Shown piece after piece: positions 1 to 13,259 of a stretch of DNA of 64,000 nt. The notes beneath the pieces were generated by a model that was given only the letters and a program-made list of their open reading frames with translations, was not told the DNA's origin and did not search any database. The DNA lies in assembly GCA_022266195.1 (NCBI GenBank), contig WHVY01000007.1, positions 1,550,001 through 1,614,000 on the forward strand, in the 5' to 3' direction. How positions within the stretch are numbered: position 1 is the stretch's first letter; each line of letters begins with the position of its first letter. Both the position numbers and the translations under genes were made by a program. This DNA comes from Tetranychus cinnabarinus. Its lineage: Eukaryota; Arthropoda; Arachnida; Trombidiformes; Tetranychidae.

Positions 1-1215
1 TATTGTGTATAAATGGAAAGGTAAGGAAATAAATTACATGTTAATATTGATTGTTTGCATTTGTGTTATTATCAAAGGTCAAAGAGTTGAAATAAAGTTT
101 CAATTTCATTGTTAAACTGAGTTGGAAACAAAAGACGAGAATACGGTTAAATAAGGTTTAGTCTTTCAGGAATTGAGAATGGTTTAGCTTTATCCTTTCC
201 ATCCTCATTTATCATTCATTTTACATGGAAAAGGTTCTTAACTTAAGCTGGTTTGACCATTGAAATTACATCTGGTTTCATTGAATAACAAACTTGCAAG
301 TTCTGTTCATTATCACCTAAATTTTCATCCAAAATGTAAACTTCGCTCGACTCAATTATAAAGTGCAATTTCATTTCAATGTTTGAAACTGAATTAGCGT
401 TATCACTGGTTAATCAGATCTTAGTTTAGTCTACGATTAACAGAGCATTAATAACAGGGATGCGAAATGAATGGTGAAAAAAACGAGCAAAGGTTGAATG
501 AAGATTAAGTAGATACAATTTGATTAATTCAATCTCTTTTGCCTTCACTTTTTAATATTAACCTCCACATTGAATGAAGGTTTGCAATTTTTGTTGCTTT
601 TTTTCGACTTTACTTTTTTCTATCCAAACGTTGAGCTATTATAATATGATAAATAAAATACGTAAAGTGCTAATTACCTTAATTTCCGTTTGGCTTAACA
701 TAATCATTAAGTTAATCAAAGTTATCGTCACAATTAGGCTTGTTTAGAAGTTGAAAGACACAAACAAATTTCCAATGTTACACTGTTTTTGTTCATTTAG
801 GTTTTGCTTTTGGACCAAAATCCATGATGGATTGTATTGAAAACATGATTAAAACGTGATTGAATTATTTGGTTAATGGTGAAGTTAAATGATCCAGATT
901 GTTGAATTGGAAGAAGAGAGTAAAAAGGTTGAAATTGAATTGAAAATACAAATCAAACCTTCTTTTGGGTAAACCATTTCTGGTTATTTAAAGATGTATT
1001 ATGTCTTTATGCTGGTTTTGGGTTTAAATTAATGGTAGTTAGATGATGGTCTCTCTGTTTCCCTGAAGATGAAGACGAGAAAAATGGTTCAAAATGAATC
1101 TTGTTTTCCTTTTACAGCTCAAGTTTAATTTAAATGTTGATTTAGATTGTTTTTGAAATTGTTTACCTTTTTCTGGTTGGTAGCACTTGCAAGTGTTGAT
1201 TGATATTAACTGTTT
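1..1215. other. AT-rich non-coding stretch at the left edge
   Basis: No open frame, conserved motif or splice-delimited exon could be supported on either strand. The sequence is rich in short A and T runs, as in the rest of the left third of the window. It lies 3' of the small minus-strand membrane protein at 1216-1464 and may include its 3' untranslated region. Confidence 0.5.
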
Positions 1216-1464
1216 TCAGCTATCATTACATGTTGGCCCATCTGATGAGCTAATTATAAAGGATGGATTTGGACGAAGTGGACGATTAAAGCTACGGACA
1301 ACAGCAATATAAATGATTCGTGTAAAAAGTAGTACAACACAGATCAACATAGTTGCATAAACCGATACCAAAAGGGTTGTCGCAAAGCTAGTCTCAGAGT
1401 ATAAATCATCGTAAAGGGTTTCACTTGATTCAAGGGTTGAATTATCCTCAATGGACGTCGTCAT
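1216..1464 (-). CDS. possible 82-residue single-pass membrane protein
   Basis: A complete ATG-to-TGA frame encodes an acidic, Ser/Thr-rich N-terminus of about 27 residues. One strongly hydrophobic segment follows at about residues 28-54, then an Arg-containing tail (around residues 57-64) and a Ser-rich C-terminus. The charge distribution predicts an outside N-terminus and a cytosolic tail, like small accessory channel subunits, but no family motif is recognised. The hydrophobic helix and flanking positive charges are better organised than in random AT-rich frames, which is why I keep it. The frame may also be only a first exon, since a GTAATG donor-like site occurs a few codons before the stop. 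No neighbour informs its role. Confidence 0.35.
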   Translation of the reverse strand: MTTSIEDNSTLESSETLYDDLYSETSFATTLLVSVYATMLICVVLLFTRIIYIAVVRSFNRPLRPNPSFIISSSDGPTCNDS

Positions 1465-3145
1465 TGAGCTTAATCACTTTATTCAAATTGTTGTAATTAA
1501 CCATATCACAATGGTAAAACCAATAAACATGATCACCATTCACAAACAGTCAGTTAACCCAATCTTGAACCAGAAAACTGGGTAAAAATGCAATCCAAAT
1601 GATAATGTTTAAATAATCCTTGGAAAAGTCAGACAACTGGGTTTCCATGAAACACTTTCACTCCTGGTGCTTCTGATGAACAAGATTAAATAAAGAAACA
1701 TTGAAATTAACAAATTAATCCAACAATATAATCTAATATTAACGCATCTTGAATAGTTAATAACATTTGGTTGTTCAATTTGCAAGGTAAAAAAAAGGTT
1801 AATTATTTACGGCAAGAGTGCAGGTTAAGAGTAAATTTGATTTATCTTGATTCGTAAGGTTGAATAATTTACTGGTCAAATGGTAGAAACTAGTGTTTGC
1901 TTGTAATTAAATTATTCAATTGAATAATTGTCAATGAGTTTCAATGATTAAAATGACTTTTCCTGAAAATGGGTTAACTTGGGTAACCTGCAAGTTGATG
2001 GATCAACCCAATTATAAAAGTAGAAACATTTGGCAAAATGTATTCACAATTTGTTTGCCTTTAACTTCAATTTATGAAAAGGTTCAACTTTAATTGTCAT
2101 TTAAATGATTGAAATGTTCAACTAATCGATATCTTTTTACATTAAATAAATCTAAATCATTTTCACTCTAATGAATGGTTTGTCATTGCTATAAATATCG
2201 ATATTGAAGCAAATGAAAATGGGTTGACATCAATTGAAGAAGAAAATTGATTGTTAAATTGATTGTTGTAAATTACAATAGAGTCACTTATTTATCTAGA
2301 TAATTGTAAATCAATGGATTGAAAAATGTATGAGTTGTTGGGTTCAAATTTCTCATTTATTATCATGAATAAAAGACATGAACCAAAGCCAAGCCAAGTA
2401 TTTATTGGGTTAATAAAGCACATTGTTTGGGTAATGAAGAGCAAAAAATTTACAAAAATTACCTGATTTTGCTTCATCAAACTTTATCCGGTTCATGGGA
2501 TTGTCAGCAGGATTGTCAGATTGTTGAACGTTTTGGTCAAATATATTGATTAGTTTGGAAACACAAAATTTGATGACAAAAATGTTGATTGAACATGGAG
2601 ACTGAAGGAAAATCCAAATTAAATCAAGAGTGAAACAAGATGAAGCAAATGCTGATGATTATGGTGACAACAAGACATTTAAATTGGATAAATCCTGCAA
2701 CAATTTACACTGATTTTTTGACTAATCCAACACGAAACAATGTTTGGTTCACTTTGGTTAAATTTTAACCAGAAATAATCCTTTCGATTTGATTTTCACT
2801 TTGAAAATGCAACAATTTATCATGTTTGTAATGCAATAACCAGAAGCGAAAAATGAAAAGCAGAAACCAAATGAAATGAAAATTTGAATACAAAAATGAT
2901 AAGAAAATGAAAAATGAAATAAACAGTTAATTAATCACAATTTTGTTTCAATTGAAACCAAAGAAACAAAAGTAGTGAAGGAAAAAGGAAAAGCAAAGAA
3001 AGGTTCACTTTCACGTGGTAACCATTAATAACAATGTAAAGGTGTATAATATATATAAATATGTTTGACTTGGTATGTTGTTGGAGTGAACAAGATGATT
3101 GTTTATAACAGGCAAGAAAGAAGACAAAAATGTAAAGATGAGAAA

Positions 3146-3166
3146 AGAAGAAGAAGAAGAAGAAGA
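3146..3166. repeat. GAA trinucleotide repeat
   Basis: Seven uninterrupted GAA units in an A/G-rich stretch. It is a microsatellite and not coding. Confidence 0.9.
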
Positions 3167-3769
3167 CAGGATAAAATGATGATGATGAGGATAAAGTGAG
3201 GAATGAGAGACGAGATGAGAAAGTAAAGAGAGAGTGTTGCTATTATTGACTTACCAATGATTTAACTGGGATTTTGCGCTCACCTTTACCTTATAAACTC
3301 TGTATGATATTTTCCCTTCTTTCCTCTTCTTTTCCCAATACACAGACTCTCATGAGGGATGCACTGGCATGGTTACGTTTAACGTTACAACTAACCTTCA
3401 TCATCTTCATCATCATCATCTTTTCCATCTTCCTCGTCATCTTCACAATTTCATCTCTTTTCTATTAGCTTTTCATTTATTTCTCTTCTTCTCGTTGCCT
3501 TTCAATTTTTCGTTTCACTCATCACTTTTGTTTTTTCCTGCTTTTCGCCATCTTCTCCTTCCTTCTTGGTTCATCATGTAACGCTGGAATCCTGATGTCT
3601 CTTTATGCGTGTCTTAACCTTTCCTTACTCAATTGGGTACAATCCTGGTTACTTTGTCTCTCCTTCCCTGGGAATCTTTAATTCACTTTTTACCTTTCAT
3701 CTCTTTACCATTCTCTTCTTGCCATACATCTTCATCTTCCTCTCTTCATCTCTTCATCAGTCTGAACTT

Positions 3770-3787
3770 TCTCTCTCTCTCTCTCTC
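3770..3787. repeat. CT dinucleotide repeat
   Basis: Nine uninterrupted TC units at the end of a pyrimidine-rich region (3300-3790). The region produces several spurious Ser/Leu/Phe-rich frames. Confidence 0.9.
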
Positions 3788-4699
3788 ATGAACCAATGTC
3801 TATGAAATAAAAAGACAGTGAAAAATCACTAAAATGGTAAATGCACTGGGAATGAAATAAGAAGAAAGTAAACTCAATTTTTCTGGTGAAAGTTGATCTT
3901 ATTCCTTGAAAAGTTCAACTCTTGATTACTTTAGCTATTATTGTCTGCTTCACCAAATTAACAAGTTTAAAAATTGTCACTTCCAACTGATTATATTTAT
4001 TTTGATGTTAAACATTTCAATGCACAGCAAGCAGCCTTATATCAACATTTACTGTAAATTTCACGATCATTTTCAACCTAAACATTATAATAATGATGAT
4101 GATTAAAATGATAATGAACTGAATTTCAGTCTGTAAAAGTAATTTGATTAGATTTAAAATAGATATCAACTTTTGACATTTACTCCTAATTCACTCGTAA
4201 TCACGAAGTCAACTAAATTGTGATTAACTTGATATTTACTCTTTAATCTAGACTCTTTTTTTGTTGTTGTCAACTTTTACTCCAACCATTAACAATTACA
4301 ATTGAACGACTAACAACATTGTTTAAATTACTTTTTTATACTCTAGTTGACTTATTAAAAACAAGTAATGAAAAAGCAAAGCAAAAATTGAAACTAAATT
4401 GGAACCAAAAAACATGAACCTTTCATTTAGACAATGTTATCATCACAATAATACTTGTTATTTTCAACAAAAATATTATTGTTCTTTATATTAACTAGAG
4501 TCTTCTGTGATCATGACTGATTTCATTCATTCCAAAAATTCAATCCACAAAGACTCTAATTCTTAATGAACGAAACCATCGTCAGAATAAGAAACCCAAA
4601 AGTTGAAATCTTTAGCTTTTGTCACTTTGATAATATTCATTTGGAAGGATAAAAGCCTTTCTTTAAGTAAACGTAAAAAATTTTCAATCGAGATGAGAG

Positions 4700-5040
4700 T
4701 TGAAACTTTTCAGGAGCACAAAACTGATTTCATTTTTCGATCGAAAATTTCTCGGACGAAGAATCTTTGACGAAATAGAGGGCAAAGTTCAAGCTTTGGT
4801 CTCTTTTTGTACAATCGAAGTGCCAAACACTGCACTCGAGAGACAGTTACACATATATTGATGCTTCTAGTCCAACGATAAAGATCAACCTGAAAACCCC
4901 AAAAAGTTTTTCTCACAATGCTACAGAATACGAATTCTGCCGTTATCCCGTCGTCCTGTGAATTTCACAGTAATTTGAATTCTGATTCCGCTCGCACTAT
5001 TTCAGAAGTTTGGTACGATTATGGCTTTCATTTTGTGTAA
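4700..5040. other. island of atypical composition with back-to-back short frames
   Basis: This stretch has more CG dinucleotides and a more mixed base composition than its surroundings. On minus, an ATG frame (4916 to 4710, 68 residues) is basic and aromatic. On plus, an ATG frame (4918 to 5040, 40 residues) begins two bases away in the opposite direction. Neither is recognised. Possible explanations are a decayed gene or transposon fragment, or a real divergent pair of first exons. Composition is the only support. Confidence 0.25.
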
Positions 5041-8000
5041 AAATTTTCGTTGGAATCTTTTTCGTTTAGTCACAATTCTTAGATGAAAATTTAATGTTTT
5101 GACTTTTATTGTATATAGATCATATTCATCATTATTATCAACAGGTTATCAAACAGATTACGTTTCTTTTGTTGCAAGATTGTTTTCCATTTGCAATTTG
5201 AGTTCACATTTTATCATGATTTGAGAATTGAATTCATGGAAACTGATAACAGCAATGGCAATCCAATACTCAAGCAGAGTTTTATTCAAGTCATTTGTGA
5301 ATGTTCATGTAAGTATAAATAATAAGGTAAACCTGAAGGAAGAAAAAAAACAGGGAATGAGAAATGAGAAATAGAATAATAAAAAAAAGGAAAAAAACTG
5401 GGAGTGAAGAATAAAATTGTAACTTGAATTTATATAATATTTTTATATATATTTATATAACTGTAACTGACTTAAGATGGTGAAGAAAATATCATTTTGA
5501 AAGAAAAAGAAGGAAAAATTTTTGCTGAAAAATTTGCAGGCAAATTGGAAGGAAAGGGAATTTCTAGGTAGATACTGGGAAGGAACAGGGAAGGAACAAG
5601 AAAAGGAAGGAATGAAAAGCATATTTTCTTTTCTCCTTTTATCAGGAATCAGCAGAAAAAAATGAACAATAAGTTTCAAGTCTTAGCTTGTTGATGGTTA
5701 AAAGTATTATAACCAAGTAATCTGTAAAAGGCAATGTGCACTTGAAAATGTTGAGCAAATAGTAATAATCATTGTATTATTGAAAGTTTTGTTTCTTTCC
5801 TTTGTATTTGTATTGTGTTTTTGTGTTGCTTTTTGTAGTTTCATTTGTTAGACAAAAGTAAGCACAAGAGTAAGCAAATTAGTTTGCAGTTGCGAACAAG
5901 ATTCACATTTGCCTTTTCCTTGGTGACGTTTGAATACCATGAAACTCAATTAAACCATGGTTATTGGGTTAATAATTGCTCACGAGTGCAACATTTCTGC
6001 TGATAAACAATTACATTGAAAGATTTCTCGGTGCTCAGCTTGGCTGAGCTTTGAAAAGGTTGATAAAACATTTCAAGTGTTAACCATTTGAGGTGATTTG
6101 AATTGCATCTCAATCATTTTCAATCCTTTTATTGCAGCTCTACATTTTCCAATCTTTTCAACGGTTGGAAGAAAATTTCACGGAATTTTTTAAGATGAAA
6201 TTCTGAATTGAAATGAGGTTAATTTTGAAGGAAAATCATTTAATCAAATGGGAATCATTCTTGTGCCTTTGACCATCAAAGTGTTTTGATCGTTTACTTG
6301 ACTGGATTGAATAGCATTCTGTGAATCAATTTATTGAACTCAGTTTTTGACATTTTTCTTGAAACACTCGAATGTCTGGAGAAATCAATTTTTGCCGGTA
6401 AACTGTGCAACTTGGAAAAGTCAAAATTCGTTTTCATCTTGAAATTCTGTGTGATTTATTCAAGTTTCAAGCTTGTCTGAGAAGGTAAAAGAAACTGACA
6501 AAATTTATAAAAGCTGACAAGGAAGGAAATTCTGGCAAGTTTCAACTCAAGAATCGATTTGAGATTAAGAGTAACATATAATGCAAGGTGACAAGTTACT
6601 TTGTAAAAATGGATGAAAAGAGGAGCAAAAAATTAAACCATTAGAAAGGATTACGGAGTAAAATTGAGAATTGATTGGTGTTGACTTTGATGGCAATTAA
6701 TTGGGTTGCAAGAGGAAAACTAATTTATTATCATTGTAAAGAGGATTTTGAACGGAGCCATGAAACGGTGAAAAGCACTCAAATTATCAGTTAACTTAAT
6801 CAAGTGAAAAAATGGTGGATTAAAAAGTCCCAACAGATTCCTTGGATTGAACACGATATAAGCTGGTCTCGACTGAGTTAACCTTTTTATGCTTTGAAAA
6901 TTGCTCAGACAACATTTATATCATTATTATTTATAATTGAGTTTGATAATTTATCAAGTTACTCTTAATTGTTGAACAAAAAGTGATTAAAATAATTGCA
7001 TTTCTTTTCTTTGAACAAACCTCTCAGATGTATTAAAAGTCTCAGCTCTTGGGTTCATTATTGAACCCAAACCAGTGATTAAACTTTATTAGACACAATT
7101 AACAGGATTGGCTGGCAACCAGCTTCAATTGTTCCAGATGGACATGAAATGGTCCAGAATCATGGTATTAACAATCAAGGTAAACAACTTTTCTCCTGGT
7201 AACTTCATTTAAACATTAACCCATTGATAGAGCAAAGGCCAATTCTGGTTAAACAAAGACACAAGTAATTTCCATCGGGAAAATGTTTTCTCTTGTATAT
7301 TTAACTGCGACAATTTGGTTGGATCAAGGTGATACAATTGAAAAATGAACTGATAATTAAAGAGGACAACCATTGAACCAGGATTACTGTAATGGCCAAG
7401 AATGGTTTACCATGTTAATGGTTTAAATAAGGAAAAGGCTATAAAGATTGATCAGTTTATTTGTTGATGCATTATCTTTCTGGTAATATTTACTTTGATG
7501 TCATCTTTTACCATCAACTGGGAGCCAAAAATGATCTCAAACCCGCAAAGGTTTCAAATTGAATACAGAAACGTAAACATGATAATCATTAATGATTATC
7601 TATTGATGTACTCCATTTAATATCCTGGTTCTGAGTAAATAGAGACAATTTTCAGTCAACAGGTTAACAATTTTTTCCTTTTCAATATTTCAATATAAAG
7701 ATGAACCTTCATTAATTTTCCTCTTCAAGTTATAATTAAATTTATACAAGACTTAATTTAGTTAGCATGATAACTTGAAAATAATGTTACATTGTTGGCT
7801 TGCTGTGAACCAGGCATTAACTGAGGGTAAATGGGTTCAATTGAATGATAATAATCTAATCTGGTTTGGGTTCAGGAAGCTGTTTATGTTTAGAGTCGGT
7901 GATTAGGAATGAATAGTTTGCTGGTTTTATAACAATTAATTAAAGACAATTTATTTGAAGGTGAAAACAAGTTTGAGATTCAACGATAAATCAGGAAAGG

Positions 8001-10044
8001 TTGGCCATGTAACTGTCAAGTTGAATACAATCTTGATCATTTTGTTATAAAACACAGCATTTTGTATTGTACTAAAAATTGGGTTTACTTTTTCGTTTGC
8101 CATTAGATTGTCTTCAAGTTTTAAGTGCTTTCAAATGTTTCGTCTAATTTCAACTTGAAAACTGTTTAAATTGATCACTCGATACTTGGCAACAATCAGG
8201 ATAATTGGTTGATCAACTTGAATCATAAATATCAATTTGATAACATCCAAAAGTAGACACAAAACTGGAGCAATATTTATTTATTAAAGGTAAACAAAAG
8301 GCAAACAACTAAGAAAATTTTCCTCCAACCTTTCAATTTATTTCCTGGTTTTTCTGGTTTCCAAATCAATTTTATCAACAAATTTTCCTTTTCCTTTCCA
8401 ACATCAAATGCTGAACAAATTGCTGATGGTTGATGGAAGATGTAATAAATTTGTTGAAATGAAAACAAAAGACCAGATTTTTAGGTGAAAACAATATTCT
8501 GGTAAACGATATTTTGAGACAATTTTTATTTCTTCATTTTATATTTTTATCTTATAATCCCAGTTTTGGGCTCATTTTTTCACCCATTTTTGCCTTTTCT
8601 TCAATCCTGACATTCATTTATTTCACTTACCAGAAGAAAAAACAACAAAAACAATAGCCTTTCAATGAGGACATAAAGAAGAGATAAAAGCAAAAGGCAA
8701 TATCGAGTTTGAACAAAGTACTAAAGAAGGCAAACAACAGCTATAACCAAGCAACAGCTCAACATCAAAATTGGTTAAAACCTTCAACTGAAATCCTAAG
8801 GTAAGGTTGCAATTTAAGCTGATTATTGGTAAATTGTTGGTTTGAACTTTGCAAAAAATTGACTTTTCTTCCAAATAACAATAAAACTTTTGACATTAAT
8901 ATGCAATCCATGACAAAAGGGTTCCACTTGCAATACAAAAAAACCAAAGCTGTTGTCGAGTCAACCAGAGTGAGTTACATTCATTGACTTGAATGTGTGT
9001 TTCTGGTTTTTATTTTGCTGCTTCCTTCCCAACGGGTTAGTTAAATGGCAAGAATGATAATGTTATAAATCCTAGACAGAAGCAAAAGCTTTTCAAGTGT
9101 CAACGTTGTAATGGTTTTTCAATTGTTTATCATATCCACTGAAAATGGAAAGTTGAAAGAGTTTCCAAATTTTCCAAAACTGTCAATATACATTGTCATG
9201 TCAGTTTGATAATGTTAACTGTTACTGACGTATTTCAGTCCATTTTCATCAAAATGATTGCCTAGTTTGATTGAATAATAATACATTCTAGAGCTTGAAA
9301 AAGGGCAAAAAATGCCAGTCAAGATGATGTCCATGTTCATTGTTTATCAAATGTTGAACCTGTCAATAATGGACTAATTTTACCTCATTTTTACCTCGTT
9401 TACCTTTTTTGCCTTTTTTTCATACAAAATTTAGTTTCTAATGTTGTTATTAATAATGCATTTTATATATTTTATCCGACAATATTAACAATTCATGGGA
9501 AAACATTTATTATTATTATGCTCGACATAGAACTGAATCTTTTATTTGGTAGTTCATTGAAAGACTGATTATCAATTTATTGATCGGTTGAAATTGAAAT
9601 TCTTGACTAGTTGGACCCAAACATTTCAAAATTTTCATCTTGAAATTGGTTGAAAGAGGTTGGCAAAGGGTTTGGTTGAAGAAACCAGATTTTGTGGATA
9701 AAATGTTTTGAGGTTTTGCTTTTTTTAAAATATTCATACAAATATCTTGTATTTTGTTATTGTTTCATGAAGCTTTATCTTTTGATTGGTTCTGGGAATT
9801 GTGATTTATTCTGGTTCTTCAATTATTTTCAAGGTGCATCAATATTTCAATCATGGAAAAAGGTTAAACAGAAAAAGATGAAAATAATGATTACATTGAT
9901 AATCAATAATAATTGTAATTGTTTCCTTCAATATTTTGCCATTATTTCCAATCATTTATGTTTTGCTCATTCTATTACATCTAAACTGTTATTCATTTAG
10001 CATCCAATTGTTCAGTTTTGGCTCTTTTATTCACTCGCTTTTTA

Positions 10045-10066
10045 CATCATCATCATCATCATCATC
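10045..10066. repeat. CAT trinucleotide repeat
   Basis: Simple ATC/CAT microsatellite of about seven units in non-coding DNA. Confidence 0.85.
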
Positions 10067-10743
10067 TTAATGATTAACGTCAGTATAATCAACAAGAAAA
10101 AGAAAAAGCAATAACAAATGATTTTCACAAAAGAAAAGTACATTTCTTTTTGGTTCGACAAAACATTTAGGCAAAGGTCACTAAGTTTGCTGGCTTTTTT
10201 TCAGTGTAAAATTCATGGTTGGTAAACTTTTGAGGATCAATTTTAAGGCAAGATTCATGAGAGTCAAAGGGAAACTGGAGAAGCAGAAGAATGAAAATAA
10301 TGGAAACAAGCAATGAAAACTGGGAGTGAAAGTGAATGTTCAAGTCAACCCTTGAACCAACAAAATGTACAACATTCTTCTTCTTCTTCTGTGTATGAAA
10401 ACTAAAAATAAACATGAACAAATAATCTTCTAATGCTTTCGATAATCATCAAGAGTTTATTGTTTATTTTGCAATATTCATTCATTCACCCTGTTCTCTT
10501 GGTTGTGGTTCAAGTAGATAATTATCATGCAATTGAATGCAAGTGCACACTGGATTCAACCATCAACCTTAAATTAGCATCTTGAATGTTGAATACAAAT
10601 TTCTAACCAAATTATAATTTAACCATTTTTTTACCTCCCAGTAGTGTTGAAGTGTACTTGAAAAATATCATTAATCTGAAGCATTTAGGCATTTGAGCAT
10701 ATTGTTAGTGTAACAGTTGAACCGAAACAATCACAAGTTAATC

Positions 10744-11163
10744 ATGAATGTTGTCGGTCAGCAATACTATCGGGATTCCAGTTGCAAGTTCAACTTGTTT
10801 CAAGGTAACCAAAGATGATTGAATGGATTTGAAAAGGAAAGGACAAAAAGCAAAACTGAAAAGTAAAATGATAGTAAATATTGTCAAAATGTCCAAATTT
10901 GAAACTTTGTGGTTCATTGAAACTCAAGGGACTGTTGGGTCAAGTTTCCTGTTCACAGGGAATCCAGTTTACAAATTTTCTCGCCGATAATAGAGATGGT
11001 GGTGGTGATGTTGATGATAGCCATCATCATCATCATTATCTTTATTACCTTTTTTCAGCATAAATTGCCACAGGATTGACATGAGGTAAGCTGAAACTTG
11101 TTCACTTACGCTCCATTTAACGTCCCAGTTTGCACCTGATAATGATGTCTTCAAGACAGGTAA
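10744..11163 (+). other. candidate exons of an unidentified gene
   Basis: At 10744-10802 an ATG frame of 19 codons ends at a GTAACC donor-like site and has mixed, coding-like composition with two Lys, two Cys/Ser-rich turns and few AT-biased codons. Around 11087-11160 a second frame of coding-like composition ends at a GTAATG donor-like site. Between them a good pyrimidine tract plus AG (near 11060) precedes a 27-base segment with a GTAAGC donor. I could not join these into one clean reading frame, and the minus strand also has donor- and acceptor-like sites here. Treat this as a hint only. Confidence 0.2.
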
Positions 11164-12427
11164 TGATGACAATTTGATTCAATGTCGGGGAAAAAGAGAA
11201 ATGACTTTGCGTCAACAACAGACAACAAAAGATGACAAATTAATTTAGACACTAATTTAATTGTCAACTATCTGTTGATTAACTTAATCATGCATTTTGA
11301 GCAAAACAAAATAAAAACTTGGAGTCAAAATGATTTTTTTGATCGTTCGAATGGTTGTTTTTACAACTTCATAATCGATAGATTCACTTATTTCAAGACA
11401 GTTTTCAATTAATGTAAATGATTTTAATGTTGGAATAGTTTATGCTGATTAAGCGATAACTTTGTGTCTCTTAATTTGATCCTATTTAGTTGATTATTTT
11501 GCTTCCTTTAGTAGCGAAAAGGTTTGTTACCTGAGTTGATTGGACAATGTTAATGATCATTAGATTAGCAAATTAATGCAAAGCGTTGTTCATGAGCTGC
11601 TCATGAGCTGCTGTTTACTGTATTTTTGTTTGCTAAGATTTTCTTGCCTTCATTTATTACTTTTGTACATTCAACGGACGATTATTATAATCGATAACTT
11701 TTACTCTTTTCTTCATCTCATCTAATAGATGAACACAGTTTTACCAATCTCATTATTCCTCAGGGTATCATGAAAACAAATCTGGTTCAGTTTGTGCCAT
11801 GAAATTTTGTTGCAAAGAGCAATTACTATTTCTTTGTATCTTTTCAATGGAATCATTCCAGCTGGTTGTTACACCTGTTTAGGTTCATATCTAGAGATTT
11901 ACTTCAAGTTTGACCTTTAAACTGGAGCATGCACAGCAATCTCATCCATTAATTCAGCCCTGACTCATTTAATGAGATGAATATGAACAGAAATGAATTC
12001 TTCGAATCTAGACTCAAACTGTCATCATTATGACATTTTTTCATTTTTTCATTATTCATTTTCTAAAATACTCTAAAAGCCAAATGAACGACAAGAACAC
12101 GAAACTGAAACAAATGAATAATGATCGACCAAGAAAAATGCCAATGTACAAGAGAGTTTGAGACCAAACATGTTTTGATTGTACTTAAGCACCATTCCAA
12201 TACATCATTTATATCGATTGAGCTTAGGATTCAAACAAGAGCTGAAACAAGAGCCAACCGATTCTGAATCAATTGCTAGTCAAATATCAATGATAATTTC
12301 AATAATCGACAAATTTTGGGTTAATTTTGCAAAATGGAAATTTATTTGAAATTTATTTAATAAAACACTTAAAAAATGATTACAAAGTTAGTTGCGTTCA
12401 AGTTTCATAACTTTTATTTAGCTTTCT
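11164..12427. other. intergenic AT-rich stretch downstream of the PLAT array
   Basis: No gene seen. The right part is the 3' flank of the minus-strand PLAT gene; TTTATT at 12341-12346 reads AATAAA on minus and sits about 85 bases after the stop, a plausible poly(A) signal. Confidence 0.5.
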
Positions 12428-13154
12428 TTAAAAGCATGAATTGAAAGTAGCTCCATCCGCATGTTTGATTCCGATCGGAATAGTAGTTGGACAAAACTTG
12501 CGACTTTCAGATGAAGCAAGACTGTAAAACGAGAAAAATCATAAAATTATGTTAATAGGACAAATAATTAAAACAGAATGAAGGAATTAGTCTTCAATCA
12601 ATTGATGGTACTTACTGTGTGTAGGGATTGAGTGTTGCAGTGCTTAGAGTAACTGAATCAAAGTATATTTTTGGCTTGTTGATTGCGTAGTAGGGATTGT
12701 ATGGTGAAGCCAGAGTCCATCGAAGGTAAACCGAAGTAATGTTTTGCAATGGAGCGATTGATGAAATTGTTGCAGTATAAATTTTTTCCCTTTTGATCTT
12801 AATATCACTGCAAGAAGAATGATACAAAATTTGTTAGCAATCGATATTAATAAAAAATGAAATAAACTTACTTTGGAGTCAATACAAACTCTTGTGCTGT
12901 ATTTTTCTTGCTGCTGTCACTGTTAGGACTCATGATTGAAAGCTTGAGTTTACCATCATGGCTATCGAACTTTTTAGATGACGTTCTAACAGTCACTCCA
13001 TAGTTGTACACTAAAAAACACAAACAAAAATTGCTATTATTATCAATAATTCGGTGCACTGAGAAAACAATGAGACTTGGACCTTACCTTGAGCAGTTAC
13101 AGTGATGATACAAATGTTAACTAAAACAAAAGCAAACAAAATCTTTGAATTCAT
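12428..13154 (-). CDS. secreted single PLAT-domain protein, paralog A
   Basis: Four exons on minus: 13154-13088, 13010-12872, 12807-12616 and 12521-12428, with GT-AG borders. They join in phase to 163 residues. Residues 1-21 are a signal peptide (MNSKILFAF start, hydrophobic core, small residues before the cleavage region). The rest resembles a lone PLAT/LH2 beta-sandwich of the pancreatic-lipase type: an N-terminal Y-x-V-x-V strand, a central ITSVYLRW strand, IYFDSVTL near the end, then a KFCP...C pair that matches the disulphide position of lipase C-terminal domains. No lipase catalytic domain is present, so a binding role (lipid or protein, outside the cell) is inferred. It differs from its four paralogs by one codon fewer in exon 1 and three more in exon 2. 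The NIT sequon is conserved in the family. Confidence 0.85.
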
Positions 13155-13233
13155 GTTGATTTGGTTTATTGTCGATGATGATGCTTCAGCTAGATTCAAA
13201 GTAATACAATGTGTTATGATCAAGATGGATCGC

Positions 13234-13241
13234 TTTAAATA
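13234..13241 (-). promoter_or_regulatory. TATTTAAA core-promoter box of PLAT paralog A
   Basis: TATTTAAA on minus, about 80 bases before the start codon. The context CTATTTAAAGC is shared with the other family members, which makes a TATA-box role likely. Confidence 0.6.
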
Positions 13242-13259
13242 GTAGCAACTAATCACTAA

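Larger units (their letters stand above)
1465..10740. other. 9 kb gene-poor AT-rich region
   Basis: Nothing I would call a gene. Short frames here are AT-rich or pyrimidine-rich chance frames. Visible structure is limited to simple repeats (GAA at 3146-3166, CT at 3770-3787, CAT at 10045-10066), pyrimidine-rich tracts at 3300-3790, and one island of different composition at 4700-5040, listed separately. It could be intergenic, or long introns of a gene whose exons lie outside the window. Confidence 0.45.

Noticed and set aside
3274..3805. Phe/Leu/Ser-rich plus frames with His runs
   Set aside because: Generated by long pyrimidine tracts and CAT repeats.
9692..10000. 102-residue plus frame
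   Set aside because: Composition-driven Phe/Cys/Ile-rich frame with no organised transmembrane or domain pattern.
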